From the NCBI GenBank assembly GCA_902826775.1, contig CADEHE010000003.1, positions 62,001 through 126,000 on the forward strand: 64,000 bases of DNA. Reading direction: 5' to 3'. The number at the start of each line of letters is the position of its first letter. Position 1 is the stretch's first letter. Positions 29,466 to 38,218 of the stretch are shown here, one piece after another. The DNA comes from an uncultured Pseudomonadota bacterium. GTDB lineage: Bacteria; Pseudomonadota; Gammaproteobacteria; Burkholderiales; JALYOK01. The notes beneath the pieces are model-generated. The model worked only from the letters and a program-made list of their open reading frames with translations, made no database searches and was not told where the DNA came from. A program made the translations under genes and the position numbers.

Positions 29466-30368
29466 ATGAATTGGGGATTTCTTCTCGAAGTCATACTCGG
29501 CGGCCTAATGGCCGGCGTGCTGTATTCGCTGGTCGCGCTGGGCTTCGTGCTGATCTACAAAGCCTCCGGCGTGTTCAATTTCGCGCAAGGCGCGATGGTC
29601 CTGTTCGCAGCACTGTCGCTGGTGCGCTTGATGGAGCATATGCCGTTTCTAGCCGCGTTCGTGCTCACGCTCGCCATTATGGTTTTGTTGGCGATAGGGA
29701 TCGAGCGCTTGGTGTTGCGCCCATTGGTGAATCAGGCGCCGATCATCTTGTTCATGGCCACAATCGGCTTGACTTACTTTCTGGATGGTTTCGGGCAAAC
29801 CATTTGGGGCAGCGATGTGTATCAACTTAACATCGGCATGCCGAAAGAGCCGATTATCATGGCGGAAAGCTTGGTTAACGGCGGCATCTTGGTTAACAAG
29901 GAAGACCTTTACGCCGCCCTCATCGCCGCGATCTTAGTTGCCGGCCTCGCACTGTTCTTTCAAAAAACCGCAACGGGACGCGCGCTGCGCGCCGTGGCGG
30001 ACGACCATCAAGCGGCACAATCGGTGGGCATCCCGCTCAATCGCATCTGGGTCATCGTCTGGGCCGTTTCCGGCATCGTGGCGCTGGTGGCGGGGATGGT
30101 TTGGGGTTCTAAACTCGGCGTGCAGTTTTCCCTCTCGCTCATCGCTTTGAAGGCATTGCCGGTGGTCATTCTTGGCGGTTTCGAATCGGTACCTGGCGCG
30201 ATCATCGGCGGTTTGATCATCGGCGTCGGTGAAAAACTGTCCGAAGTTTACCTTGGGCCTTACGTCGGCGGCGGCATCGAATATTGGTTTGCTTACGTCC
30301 TGGCGCTGCTCTTCTTGCTGGTTCGCCCCGAAGGCTTGTTCGGCGAAAAGCACATCGACCGCGTGTAA
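29466..30368 (+). CDS. LivH-type permease (cluster A)
   Basis: A 300-residue inner-membrane permease with about eight hydrophobic segments. Family motifs are YSLVALGFVLIYKASGVFNF (N-terminal) and ALKALPVVILGGFESVPGAI in the ATPase-coupling loop. With LivM it forms the transmembrane channel of the ABC importer. Confidence 0.93.
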   Translation: MNWGFLLEVILGGLMAGVLYSLVALGFVLIYKASGVFNFAQGAMVLFAALSLVRLMEHMPFLAAFVLTLAIMVLLAIGIERLVLRPLVNQAPIILFMATIGLTYFLDGFGQTIWGSDVYQLNIGMPKEPIIMAESLVNGGILVNKEDLYAALIAAILVAGLALFFQKTATGRALRAVADDHQAAQSVGIPLNRIWVIVWAVSGIVALVAGMVWGSKLGVQFSLSLIALKALPVVILGGFESVPGAIIGGLIIGVGEKLSEVYLGPYVGGGIEYWFAYVLALLFLLVRPEGLFGEKHIDRV

Positions 30369-30370
30369 TC

Positions 30371-31435
30371 ATGCTCTATCGCGAAGCCGGACAATTCAGA
30401 ACCACCTATCAGGCCGATCAGCAGTTATTTCCGATCCGGCAGGATCGCATCGCGGTATTACTGTTGCTCGCATTTGCCTTCGCTGTGGTGCCACTGTTCG
30501 CCAGCGAGTATCTGTTCCGCGCCATCTTGATTCCATTTTTAATCCTTGCACTGACGGCAATCGGCTTGAATTTGCTGGTTGGTTATTGCGGCCAGATCTC
30601 CCTCGGCACTGGCGCTTTCATGGCGGTCGGCGCCTATGCCGCGTACAACTTCGCTATCCGCGTGCCGAGCCTAAATCTCTTGCTCGTGTTCGTGCTGGCG
30701 GGCTTAGTCGCGACCGTGGTCGGTGTGCTGTTCGGCACACCCAGCTTGCGCATCAAAGGCTTCTACCTGGCCGTCGCCACGCTCGCGGCGCAATTCTTTA
30801 TCGACTGGCTGTTCGCGCGCGTGGGCTGGTTTACCAACTACACACCTTCGGGCTCGGTCACCGCCCCGCAGCTGAATTTGTTTGGCTGGACGATCGATTC
30901 GCCCACGGAGAAATATTGGCTGGTCCTGGCGATCGTGTGCTTGATCGCTCTCGCCGCGAAAAATCTCACCCGCAGCGCCATCGGCCGCGCCTGGATGGCT
31001 ACGCGCGACATGGATGTGGCCGCGGAGATCATCGGCATCCGCCCGATCTACGCCAAACTTTCTGCTTTCGCCGTGAGTTCCTTCTTCATCGGCATCGGCG
31101 GCGCGCTGTGGGCATTCGTGCATCTCGGCTCTTGGGAGCCGCTTGCGTTCGACATCAACCGATCCTTTAATCTGCTGTTCATGATTATTATCGGCGGCCT
31201 CGGTTCCATACTCGGCGCCTTTCTCGGCGCGGCGTTTATCACCATACTGCCATTGTTCTTGAACCAACTGCCGGCGTGGCTCGGCATCAACGTTTCCACG
31301 GCAACGATTTCGCACATGGAGTTCATGATCTTCGGGGCGTTGATCGTCTTCTTTCTCATCGTCGAGCCGCTCGGTTTAGCGCGCCTTTGGACGATCGGCA
31401 AAGAAAAGCTAAGATTGTGGCCGTTTCCGCACTAG
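30371..31435 (+). CDS. LivM-type permease (cluster A)
   Basis: A 354-residue inner-membrane permease. The start is the ATG at 30371, two bases after the livH stop. Segments LIPFLILALTAIGLNLLVGY and CGQISLGTGAFMAVGAYAA are the LivM hallmark, with MATRDMDVAAEIIGI in the cytoplasmic loop and IIIGGLGSILGAFLGAAF near the end. It has an extended hydrophilic N-terminus of about 30 residues. Confidence 0.93.
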   Translation: MLYREAGQFRTTYQADQQLFPIRQDRIAVLLLLAFAFAVVPLFASEYLFRAILIPFLILALTAIGLNLLVGYCGQISLGTGAFMAVGAYAAYNFAIRVPSLNLLLVFVLAGLVATVVGVLFGTPSLRIKGFYLAVATLAAQFFIDWLFARVGWFTNYTPSGSVTAPQLNLFGWTIDSPTEKYWLVLAIVCLIALAAKNLTRSAIGRAWMATRDMDVAAEIIGIRPIYAKLSAFAVSSFFIGIGGALWAFVHLGSWEPLAFDINRSFNLLFMIIIGGLGSILGAFLGAAFITILPLFLNQLPAWLGINVSTATISHMEFMIFGALIVFFLIVEPLGLARLWTIGKEKLRLWPFPH

Positions 31436-31514
31436 CGCGTCCTGTCAACGTCATTGGCGCAGTACCAGTTAAGCACGCACGCTTGGATATCTAACAGAGT
31501 CGAGGAGCTTGGAG

Positions 31515-32837
31515 ATGAAGATGAACTTGAGAGTATCGGCGGTCGCGGCGCTCGGAGCAGCAATGATCATAAGTGGCGGCGCCTATGCTCAAGCCAACGA
31601 GCAGTTCGTGCCGGTGCTGGTCTATCGCACCGGCCCCTACGCGCCGAACGGAGTGCCTGTGGCCAATGGTTTTGTCGATTACTTGAAACTCATCAACGCC
31701 CGCGATGGCGGCATCAACGGCGTCAAGCTGACATGGGAAGAATGCGAAACCGGCTACGCCACCGACCGCGGTATTGAATGCTACGAACGGCTCAAAGGCA
31801 AAGGCCCGACCGGGGCCACCGCTTTCAACCCCTTGTCTACCGGCATTACCTACGCACTCACCGAGAAAGTCGGCGCCGACAAGATTCCGTTGTTCACCAC
31901 CGGCTACGGGCGCTCGGAATCGAAAGACGGCAGCGTGTTCAAGTGGAATTTTCCTTTCATGGGCACTTACTGGGTCGCAGCGGATATCTTGGTGCAGCAC
32001 GTCACCAAGAAAGAAGGCGGAGCCGACAAGATGAAAGGCAAGAAGATCGCCCTCGTCTATCACGATTCGCCCTACGGCAAGGAGCCGATTCCCGTGCTCC
32101 AAGAACACGCCAAGCGCCTCGGCTTCGAACTGCTGACGCTTCCGGTCACGCATCCCGGTGTGGAGCAGAAAGCGACTTGGCTGCAGATCCGCCAACAGCG
32201 GCCGAACTATGTGTTTCTGTGGGGCTGGGGCGTGATGAACTCCACCGCGATGAAAGAGGCGATTGCCGTAGGCTATCCGCGCAGCCAAATGTTCGGCGTG
32301 TGGTGGGCTGGCGCTGAACCCGATGTGCTCACGGCGGATGACGCCGCCAAGGGTTACAACGCCATCACGCTGCAGCATGGCGCGGAGAAAACCACGGTGC
32401 ACAACGAGATCATCAAACATGTGCACGACAAAGGCCAAGGCACCGGCGAGAAGAAAGAAATCGGCCAAGTGCTGTATAACCGCGGCATGATCAGCGCCAT
32501 GCTGGTGGTTGAAGCGGTGCGTTCCGCGCAAGGCAAGTTCGGCAAGAAACCCTTGAAGGGCGAGGAAGTGCGCTGGGGCGCCGAGAACCTGAAAATCGAT
32601 GCAGCGCGCATCAAGGCGCTTGGCATGGAAGGGATGATCCAGCCCATTGCCACCTCCTGCGCTGACCATGAAGGTGCGCAGAAGGCGCGCATTCACAGCT
32701 GGGATGGTGACAAATGGAGCTTCACCAGCGATTGGTATCAAGCCGACGAAAAAGTGCTGGGACCGATGATTGCCGCAGCGTCGAAGAAGTACGCCGCGGA
32801 GAAGAACATCACCCCGCGCGATTGCAGCAAGGAGTAG
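31515..32837 (+). CDS. Periplasmic substrate-binding protein, LivK-type (cluster A)
   Basis: A 440-residue exported binding protein (type I fold, HAAT family). The signal peptide is about 1-24 (cleavage near AYAQA). Two lobes are recognisable, with RTGPYAPNGVPVANGFVDYL at the first and YHDSPYGKEPIPVLQ at the hinge side. The start at 31515 follows AGGAG with a seven-base gap. The ligand is unknown: HAAT proteins bind amino acids, amides or aromatic acids, and the ligase in the same cluster favours a carboxylic acid. Confidence 0.9.
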   Translation: MKMNLRVSAVAALGAAMIISGGAYAQANEQFVPVLVYRTGPYAPNGVPVANGFVDYLKLINARDGGINGVKLTWEECETGYATDRGIECYERLKGKGPTGATAFNPLSTGITYALTEKVGADKIPLFTTGYGRSESKDGSVFKWNFPFMGTYWVAADILVQHVTKKEGGADKMKGKKIALVYHDSPYGKEPIPVLQEHAKRLGFELLTLPVTHPGVEQKATWLQIRQQRPNYVFLWGWGVMNSTAMKEAIAVGYPRSQMFGVWWAGAEPDVLTADDAAKGYNAITLQHGAEKTTVHNEIIKHVHDKGQGTGEKKEIGQVLYNRGMISAMLVVEAVRSAQGKFGKKPLKGEEVRWGAENLKIDAARIKALGMEGMIQPIATSCADHEGAQKARIHSWDGDKWSFTSDWYQADEKVLGPMIAAASKKYAAEKNITPRDCSKE

Positions 32838-32844
32838 TCGCAAG

Positions 32845-33699
32845 ATGGCGCTTGCCGCGCACGCCCCCAGCACTGCGCCGGCCGTGCCGCAAGGCGCGGC
32901 GGCGCTGCTCTCTGTCAATGGCATCGAAGTCATTTACAACCATGTGATTCTGGTGCTCAAGGGCGTATCGCTCGCGGTGGCCGAAGGCAGCATCGTCGCC
33001 CTGCTCGGCGCTAACGGCGCCGGCAAGACCACGACGCTGCGCGCGGTCTCCAACTTGTTGCGCGGCGAACGCGGCGAGGTCACCAAAGGTTCGATCGAAT
33101 ACCGAGGTGAGCGCGTCGAGCGGCTCAGCCCCTCGGCGCTGGTCAAGCGTGGCGTGGTGCAAGTGATGGAAGGACGGCATTGCTTTCCTCACCTAAGCGT
33201 CGAAGAAAACCTGCTCACCGGTGCGTACACCCGCGGCGTGAGCCGCGCGGAAGTCAAGCAAGACCTAGAGCGGGTTTACGCATTCTTTCCGCGCCTGAAA
33301 GAGCGGAGCAACTCGCAAGCCGGGTACACCTCGGGCGGCGAGCAGCAAATGACGGCCATCGGCCGCGCGTTGATGGCGCGCCCGCAGATGATTCTGTTGG
33401 ACGAACCCTCGATGGGCCTCGCCCCGCAAATCGTCGAAGAGATTTTTCAGATCGTGAAGAATTTGAACGAGCGGGAGAAAGTCAGTTTCCTGCTGGCCGA
33501 GCAGAATACGATGGTGGCGCTGCGCTTTGCCGACTTCGGCTATATTCTCGAGAACGGCCGCGTGATGATGGAAGGCGCCGCGCACGAGCTCGCACAGAAC
33601 GAAGACGTCAAGGAGTTCTACCTAGGCATTGCCGGCGAAGGGCGCAAGAGCTTCCGCGACTTTAAGCACTACAAGCGGCGCAAGCGCTGGTTGTCCTAG
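32845..33699 (+). CDS. LivF-type ABC ATPase (cluster A)
   Basis: A 284-residue ATPase. It is longer than usual because of a 20-residue Ala/Pro-rich N-terminus and a basic C-terminal tail (FRDFKHYKRRKRW). Walker A LLGANGAGKTT, signature TSGGEQQMTAIG, Walker B ILLDEPSMGL and the LivF-typical LAEQNTMVAL are present. The ATG at 32845 lies seven bases after the livK stop, behind an AAGGAG site. It is the last gene of cluster A. Confidence 0.92.
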   Translation: MALAAHAPSTAPAVPQGAAALLSVNGIEVIYNHVILVLKGVSLAVAEGSIVALLGANGAGKTTTLRAVSNLLRGERGEVTKGSIEYRGERVERLSPSALVKRGVVQVMEGRHCFPHLSVEENLLTGAYTRGVSRAEVKQDLERVYAFFPRLKERSNSQAGYTSGGEQQMTAIGRALMARPQMILLDEPSMGLAPQIVEEIFQIVKNLNEREKVSFLLAEQNTMVALRFADFGYILENGRVMMEGAAHELAQNEDVKEFYLGIAGEGRKSFRDFKHYKRRKRWLS

Positions 33700-33815
33700 G
33701 GTGAGCGCTCGACTCCCGCAAAGCCGCACCCCGGCATGCAGCGCCGCTTGGATTTCCGCGAGCTGCGCGTCAGTGTCGCGTTGAGGCAAAGCCATTACAA
33801 CTACTGGGTTCGCTA

Positions 33816-36464
33816 TCAGTTATTCGCTTCTGCGACGCGGGTGATTTCTTTTAGGGCGGTTGCAATGTACGGCCGCTCTTCTAACATGCGCGAGCAGACG
33901 CTAAAGCCCAGTTTGCGGTAGCTTTCGAATTGGGCCTCGTCGAACCACTGATCGATGGTGCTGACTTGCGGAAATTCCTTCTCGACGCTCACGTAGTTGA
34001 GCACGTCGGCCGCCTCGCGGCCGGTAAGCGTCGGCTTCAGCAGCACCAGGCTGCCGTCGGGTTCTCCTCTGCCGTAACGAATTCGCCCGATCGCGAAACT
34101 GTTGCGCGTATAGCTATCGCCTTGCCGCCTTAGTCCACTCAAATCGATGTCGATTTCGACGCCCAGATCGGTGGCGCATTTGCGCTGGGCATTGGCAAGA
34201 TCATCAAAATCCAAGCCCACGTCGGCGCCGCAATCGGAAACCAGGATCAACCGGCAGCGCCGCCGCACCAGCTCATAAAGACCGAGGTTTTCGAAGTGGC
34301 CCCCATCACTCAAATAAACGAAGTGCGAGCGGTTATCGGTTAAGCCGAGTAACTCCATGAGCAGATAGCCCAAGCCTACCTTGGGCTCGTTGCGCTGCCA
34401 GCTACGCTCGCTCGGGTTGGGACACCAACGGCCCAGGCGAATGTTGAACACTGTAAGCAAGAATGTCATCCCTGGGGAGCTGTGGTAGCCCATATTTGGG
34501 CTCGCCGCTGCGCCCGAAATAGTGAGCGCCGATCCCAGCGAAAACGGCTCATGGCCCCGGTGGTAGCCGACGGTTGCGTATTGATCCATCGGACGATAGA
34601 AACCGTCGAGCATGGGATCTTCCAAGCTGTAGCCAGCATGCAGCGGACCAAGCATGAACGAGGCTGATTTGCGCTGTTGCCACGCCTTTTTCTGCACACG
34701 CACCAAGTTGAGCGCCGTATTGATCAGGTGCAGCGGGCGTTGCGGCTTCCCATCCTTCGTCTGCTTGAGCTCGGGCAGATGAATATCGTCGTTACGGTCG
34801 AAATCGGTGAACGGTTGCGGCCGACGATCGGGATTGCTCGCCCCCAGATACGCGCGAATCAAGCGCATGCGGTAGGCGTGATAGAGCGAGAACAAGTTGA
34901 CGTTCACGCGGGCGGCGAGCCCGACACCCGCCAGCAGTAACAGCGCGAATGCCACGTAGAAACAGCGCGAGGCCGCGCTTCCGATCGCGTCTGCGTGGCG
35001 CAGCGCAGACTCCCACAAACCGCAGTCGACTCGCACTGGCGATAGCAGCCAAAGCGCGATCAAGTAGGAAAGCATGAGCGCCAGCCCAAGTATGAATACA
35101 TACGGCGTAAGGCGCACGAACAACTCCAACCAACGGTTGGACTTCGCGCTGCCGGTGAGCGAGCTCTTGCCGAGAAACACACCGGCCAGCGTCGAGAGCA
35201 CCCAGCCGGCCGTAAATGTTTTCCCGATCCAGCCGCCGATGAACGCGACCAACACCGGCCCAAACAACGCAACAGCGAAAAGCACTACCCAGCCGACGGC
35301 AAAACTGGAAGCCGACGCCCCCAAGCGAGCCCACCACTCGAGGTGAAAGCCGCTGGAAAAACCGCGTCCCACCAATCCGATGTGCAGAATGACAGTGACT
35401 GCCGCGCAGACAAGCATCAGGGGGAAACCGAAGCTCGTCGCCAATACCGGATAGCTGCTCGCGCCGGTCGTTGCCAAATAGTGCTGACCGAACTCCCGGA
35501 GTGCGACTGCGCCTGCAGCGGCAGCCTTGAACAAACACCCTCCCACCGCGCCGGCAACTGCGGCGGCGATAACAATCAGCAGTCGCGATGCCGCACTAAG
35601 CTGATCCACGTGCGCCGCATTGGGTGGCTGCCGCCCGAACCAAGCAAAGCGCGTCAGCATCCACTGCAGCACGCCGCCATAGAGCCAGAGCGCGGCATAG
35701 GCGACAGCGAAGCTGATGGTGACCTCAACGGAGGGCGTCGCGTGGAGCCGCTCGATGCCTGCGAGCGCCAACAACAAAGCAGCACAGGTCGGCGCAGTGA
35801 TAAGCAAGTAAACCGCCTTGCGCTTTGCGTACCAGGGCGTTTCGCTCTGCGGCGTCCACGACAAGTTGAAGCTCACCATGGTCACACTCACGAAGAACAG
35901 CACGGCAACCAGCACGTCGAACGGGGACCAATTCGCCAGTGACCACGCTTGATCCGACCGGCTCGGCAGCGCACCGAAAGCCCACACGACAAAATACGGC
36001 AGCAACAATCCAGCCGAGAAAATACTCAGCAAAATAACCAGATTGAGGATCAAGTTGCGCAGGTAGGTCGCGACCCAGGTCTGCGTGTCAGGGCCCAACA
36101 ATCCGCGCTTGGGCGTCAAGAAATTGCTGAACTCGCGCAGATGCCTGACGGGTTGAGGTTCGTTCTCAACGCCCAGCGCCGCTTCCACCGCCTCCACGCC
36201 GCCAGCGCGGTGTATCCACGCGGACAACCAACTGCCGATATAGCCGCCACCGGACACGGTGGACAAGTAGTCGAATGTGCCAAGCAAACGCGCGCGCGCC
36301 AAGGCCTGTAGCACGCCGAGATTGAACGTAGCGCTGCGGATACCACCGCCAGACAGCGCCAGTCCAGTGAGTGGCGCGTTGTCGCCTTTGCCCAGATGCG
36401 CTCTTTCAAGCCGTGCGACCGCGGTGAAATTGAGCGCTGCGCTGGAATCGTCGCCTGTTGCCAT
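33816..36464 (-). CDS. Polytopic patatin-like phospholipase
   Basis: An 882-residue membrane protein with a split patatin catalytic core. The glycine-rich oxyanion motif is LSGGGIRSATFNLG (37-50), and the likely nucleophile is Ser71 in STVSGGGYIGSW. The catalytic Asp is Asp720 in LSDGGHFENLGLYELV. Between them lie roughly nine or ten transmembrane segments, spread over about residues 120-530, so the fold closes around a large membrane region. It probably hydrolyses membrane lipids. I chose the ATG at 36464 (MATGDD); the frame extends nine codons upstream. Neighbours are transport genes on either side with no clear link. Confidence 0.85.
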   Translation of the reverse strand: MATGDDSSAALNFTAVARLERAHLGKGDNAPLTGLALSGGGIRSATFNLGVLQALARARLLGTFDYLSTVSGGGYIGSWLSAWIHRAGGVEAVEAALGVENEPQPVRHLREFSNFLTPKRGLLGPDTQTWVATYLRNLILNLVILLSIFSAGLLLPYFVVWAFGALPSRSDQAWSLANWSPFDVLVAVLFFVSVTMVSFNLSWTPQSETPWYAKRKAVYLLITAPTCAALLLALAGIERLHATPSVEVTISFAVAYAALWLYGGVLQWMLTRFAWFGRQPPNAAHVDQLSAASRLLIVIAAAVAGAVGGCLFKAAAAGAVALREFGQHYLATTGASSYPVLATSFGFPLMLVCAAVTVILHIGLVGRGFSSGFHLEWWARLGASASSFAVGWVVLFAVALFGPVLVAFIGGWIGKTFTAGWVLSTLAGVFLGKSSLTGSAKSNRWLELFVRLTPYVFILGLALMLSYLIALWLLSPVRVDCGLWESALRHADAIGSAASRCFYVAFALLLLAGVGLAARVNVNLFSLYHAYRMRLIRAYLGASNPDRRPQPFTDFDRNDDIHLPELKQTKDGKPQRPLHLINTALNLVRVQKKAWQQRKSASFMLGPLHAGYSLEDPMLDGFYRPMDQYATVGYHRGHEPFSLGSALTISGAAASPNMGYHSSPGMTFLLTVFNIRLGRWCPNPSERSWQRNEPKVGLGYLLMELLGLTDNRSHFVYLSDGGHFENLGLYELVRRRCRLILVSDCGADVGLDFDDLANAQRKCATDLGVEIDIDLSGLRRQGDSYTRNSFAIGRIRYGRGEPDGSLVLLKPTLTGREAADVLNYVSVEKEFPQVSTIDQWFDEAQFESYRKLGFSVCSRMLEERPYIATALKEITRVAEANN

Positions 36465-36536
36465 AGGCAGGCAGTGTGACGCAAAACGCAAACGGGCGAA
36501 ATAGGTCGAACGAACTAGTGCAAAAGTTCGAAGTAG

Positions 36537-36563
36537 AACGGGGGCAAACGTATTGCCCCCGTT
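36537..36563 (-). terminator. Hairpin downstream of the PaaK-like gene
   Basis: A perfect 9-base stem (AACGGGGGC with GCCCCCGTT) and a 9-base loop, 100 bases after the stop of the ligase gene. It lacks a clear T-run on either strand, so it may be a weak terminator or a stabilising hairpin. Confidence 0.35.
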
Positions 36564-36662
36564 TCTCCTCCTCCCCGCACCTGCGTGTGCCCAACTTCAG
36601 GCGCACTCCCTACTGCCTGGCTTCACCGGCTCCGCCGCTCGTCTCCCGTCCGCCTTGGGCGA

Positions 36663-37934
36663 CTATTTCCAGATGCGTTGATCGTCGATCTTCTTGGCAC
36701 CTTGACTAAGTGTGCCGCTGGCGATCACTTGGACATCGCCCCGCACCTTGAGCAATTCGCGCAGCTTAGCGCCGAGGGAGGACTTGAGCGCTTCCACATC
36801 AGCGGGCTGCGCGCTGAGTTCCACACGGTAAGTCAACTGATCTTGGTGATCGGCGCGGGTGACCACGGCTTGGTAGCGCGCGATTTCGGGGAACTGTCTG
36901 ACGATCTCGTCGATCTGGCTGCCGCGAATGAACATCCCCTTAACCTTCACCGCATCGCCAACGCGACCAAGAATGCCAGTGAGTTTGGGTGCGGTGCGGC
37001 CGCAGGCGCAAAACGGATGCGCGGCGAAACTGCTGATGTCGCCGGTGGCGAAGCGGATCAAGGGATAAGCTTCGTCGAATAGCGTCACGACGACTTCGCC
37101 GGGTTGTCCCGGCTCAGCGGCGGCCCCGCTCTCCAAATCCAGCACTTCGACGATACATTCAGGATGGAGATGCATGCCGTCTTTTTGCGGGCACTCATAG
37201 GCAATGCAGCCGAGATCGGCAGTGCCGTAGGCCTGCTGCACGCGCACGCCGAAACTGCTTTCCAACTCCGAACGCAAACTCGCTGGCAGCATCTCGCCCG
37301 CCACAAGGGCGACTTCCAAGCGCAGCGGCATCTTTATTTCGCGCGCCTTGGTAAGCAGTGTGTGCAGAAAGCTGGGCGTGCCGATATAGCCCGATACACC
37401 GACATCATGCGCCACGCGCACCTGCAGCTCAGTCTGGCCGACGCCGGCCGGCACCACGACACAGCCCAGCGCACGCAGCGCGCTGTCGAACATGAACCCG
37501 GCTGGAGTCAGGTGATACGAGAAGGTGTTTTGCACGATATCGCCGGCGCGGAAGCCCGCCGCCGCCAGCGCTTCTCGGAAACGCCAGAAGTCCGCGCCCT
37601 GCCCCTGCGGATCGTAGATGTTGCCGGGCGAAGCGAAGATGCGTTGCAGATCGCTAATCGGCACACCGTTCAATTCACCGAACGGCAGCGCCTGCGCCTG
37701 CAACGCCGGCAGCGCATCTTTGCGCACGATCGGCAGCTTCGGCAAGTCGTCAAGCGTGCGCACGTCGCCGGGTTCTAAACCGGCTTGCTGCATCAAGGCG
37801 CGCTGCTTGGGCGCATTCTCGTAGGCATAGCGCACCAGGCGCATCAGCTTGTTTTCCTGCGTGCGGCGCAGATCGGCGTGATCTTGCGTTTCTACGGTTA
37901 CGTCGAAAATCGAACTTGCGCGTAGTGTGGCCAT
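36663..37934 (-). CDS. PaaK-like acyl-CoA ligase with altered P-loop (cluster B)
   Basis: A 423-residue protein of the phenylacetate-CoA ligase family. Recognisable parts are the N-terminal ENKLMRLVRYAYENAPKQRA, the core FSYHLTPAGFMFDSALRALG, A5 QQAYGTADLGCIAYEC, CACGRTAPKL, and the C-terminal GRVGDAVKVKGMFI. The usual SSGTTG nucleotide loop is replaced by FASPGNIYDPQGQG. Families of this kind recur beside Liv transporters in proteobacteria, so it is probably a real enzyme, perhaps for an aromatic acid, but ATP use by the changed loop is uncertain. The gene is divergent from cluster B livK. Confidence 0.85.
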   Translation of the reverse strand: MATLRASSIFDVTVETQDHADLRRTQENKLMRLVRYAYENAPKQRALMQQAGLEPGDVRTLDDLPKLPIVRKDALPALQAQALPFGELNGVPISDLQRIFASPGNIYDPQGQGADFWRFREALAAAGFRAGDIVQNTFSYHLTPAGFMFDSALRALGCVVVPAGVGQTELQVRVAHDVGVSGYIGTPSFLHTLLTKAREIKMPLRLEVALVAGEMLPASLRSELESSFGVRVQQAYGTADLGCIAYECPQKDGMHLHPECIVEVLDLESGAAAEPGQPGEVVVTLFDEAYPLIRFATGDISSFAAHPFCACGRTAPKLTGILGRVGDAVKVKGMFIRGSQIDEIVRQFPEIARYQAVVTRADHQDQLTYRVELSAQPADVEALKSSLGAKLRELLKVRGDVQVIASGTLSQGAKKIDDQRIWK

Positions 37935-38079
37935 TATTGTGCGCGTTTTGGACGGAATGTGAGCGTGCGCATATGGTACCGCAGTTGCCCGCCGACATAG
38001 ACAATTGTCCAACCTCTGCCGCCGCGCTGATTTCTCGGTACTCCCGGGATCCATCCTCTGCTACTAGCATCAATGTTTA

Positions 38080-38107
38080 GTACTGAGAGTATACTGATAA
38101 CCAGTAC
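38080..38107. promoter_or_regulatory. Inverted repeat in the ligase/livK divergent gap
   Basis: GTACTG at 38080-38085 and CAGTAC at 38102-38107 are inverted around a 16-base spacer. The spacer holds a second palindrome AGTATACT (38088-38095). It lies in the 284-base gap between the divergent ligase and livK genes, a usual place for a regulator site. No regulator gene is adjacent. Confidence 0.4.
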
Positions 38108-38218
38108 ATCACTGCAGCGCAAACGCGAGCGCTTGTTTAGCGGGCGCGCGCGCTGCTATAGTCGGTGTTGGAACTCGCCGTCGCGCATCATTGCGACCAA
38201 AACTCGAGAGGAGAGAAC

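Noticed and set aside
31491..32933. 480-codon minus-strand frame over the cluster A binding-protein gene
   Set aside because: GC-rich antisense shadow; the plus strand has a clear signal peptide and HAAT motifs.
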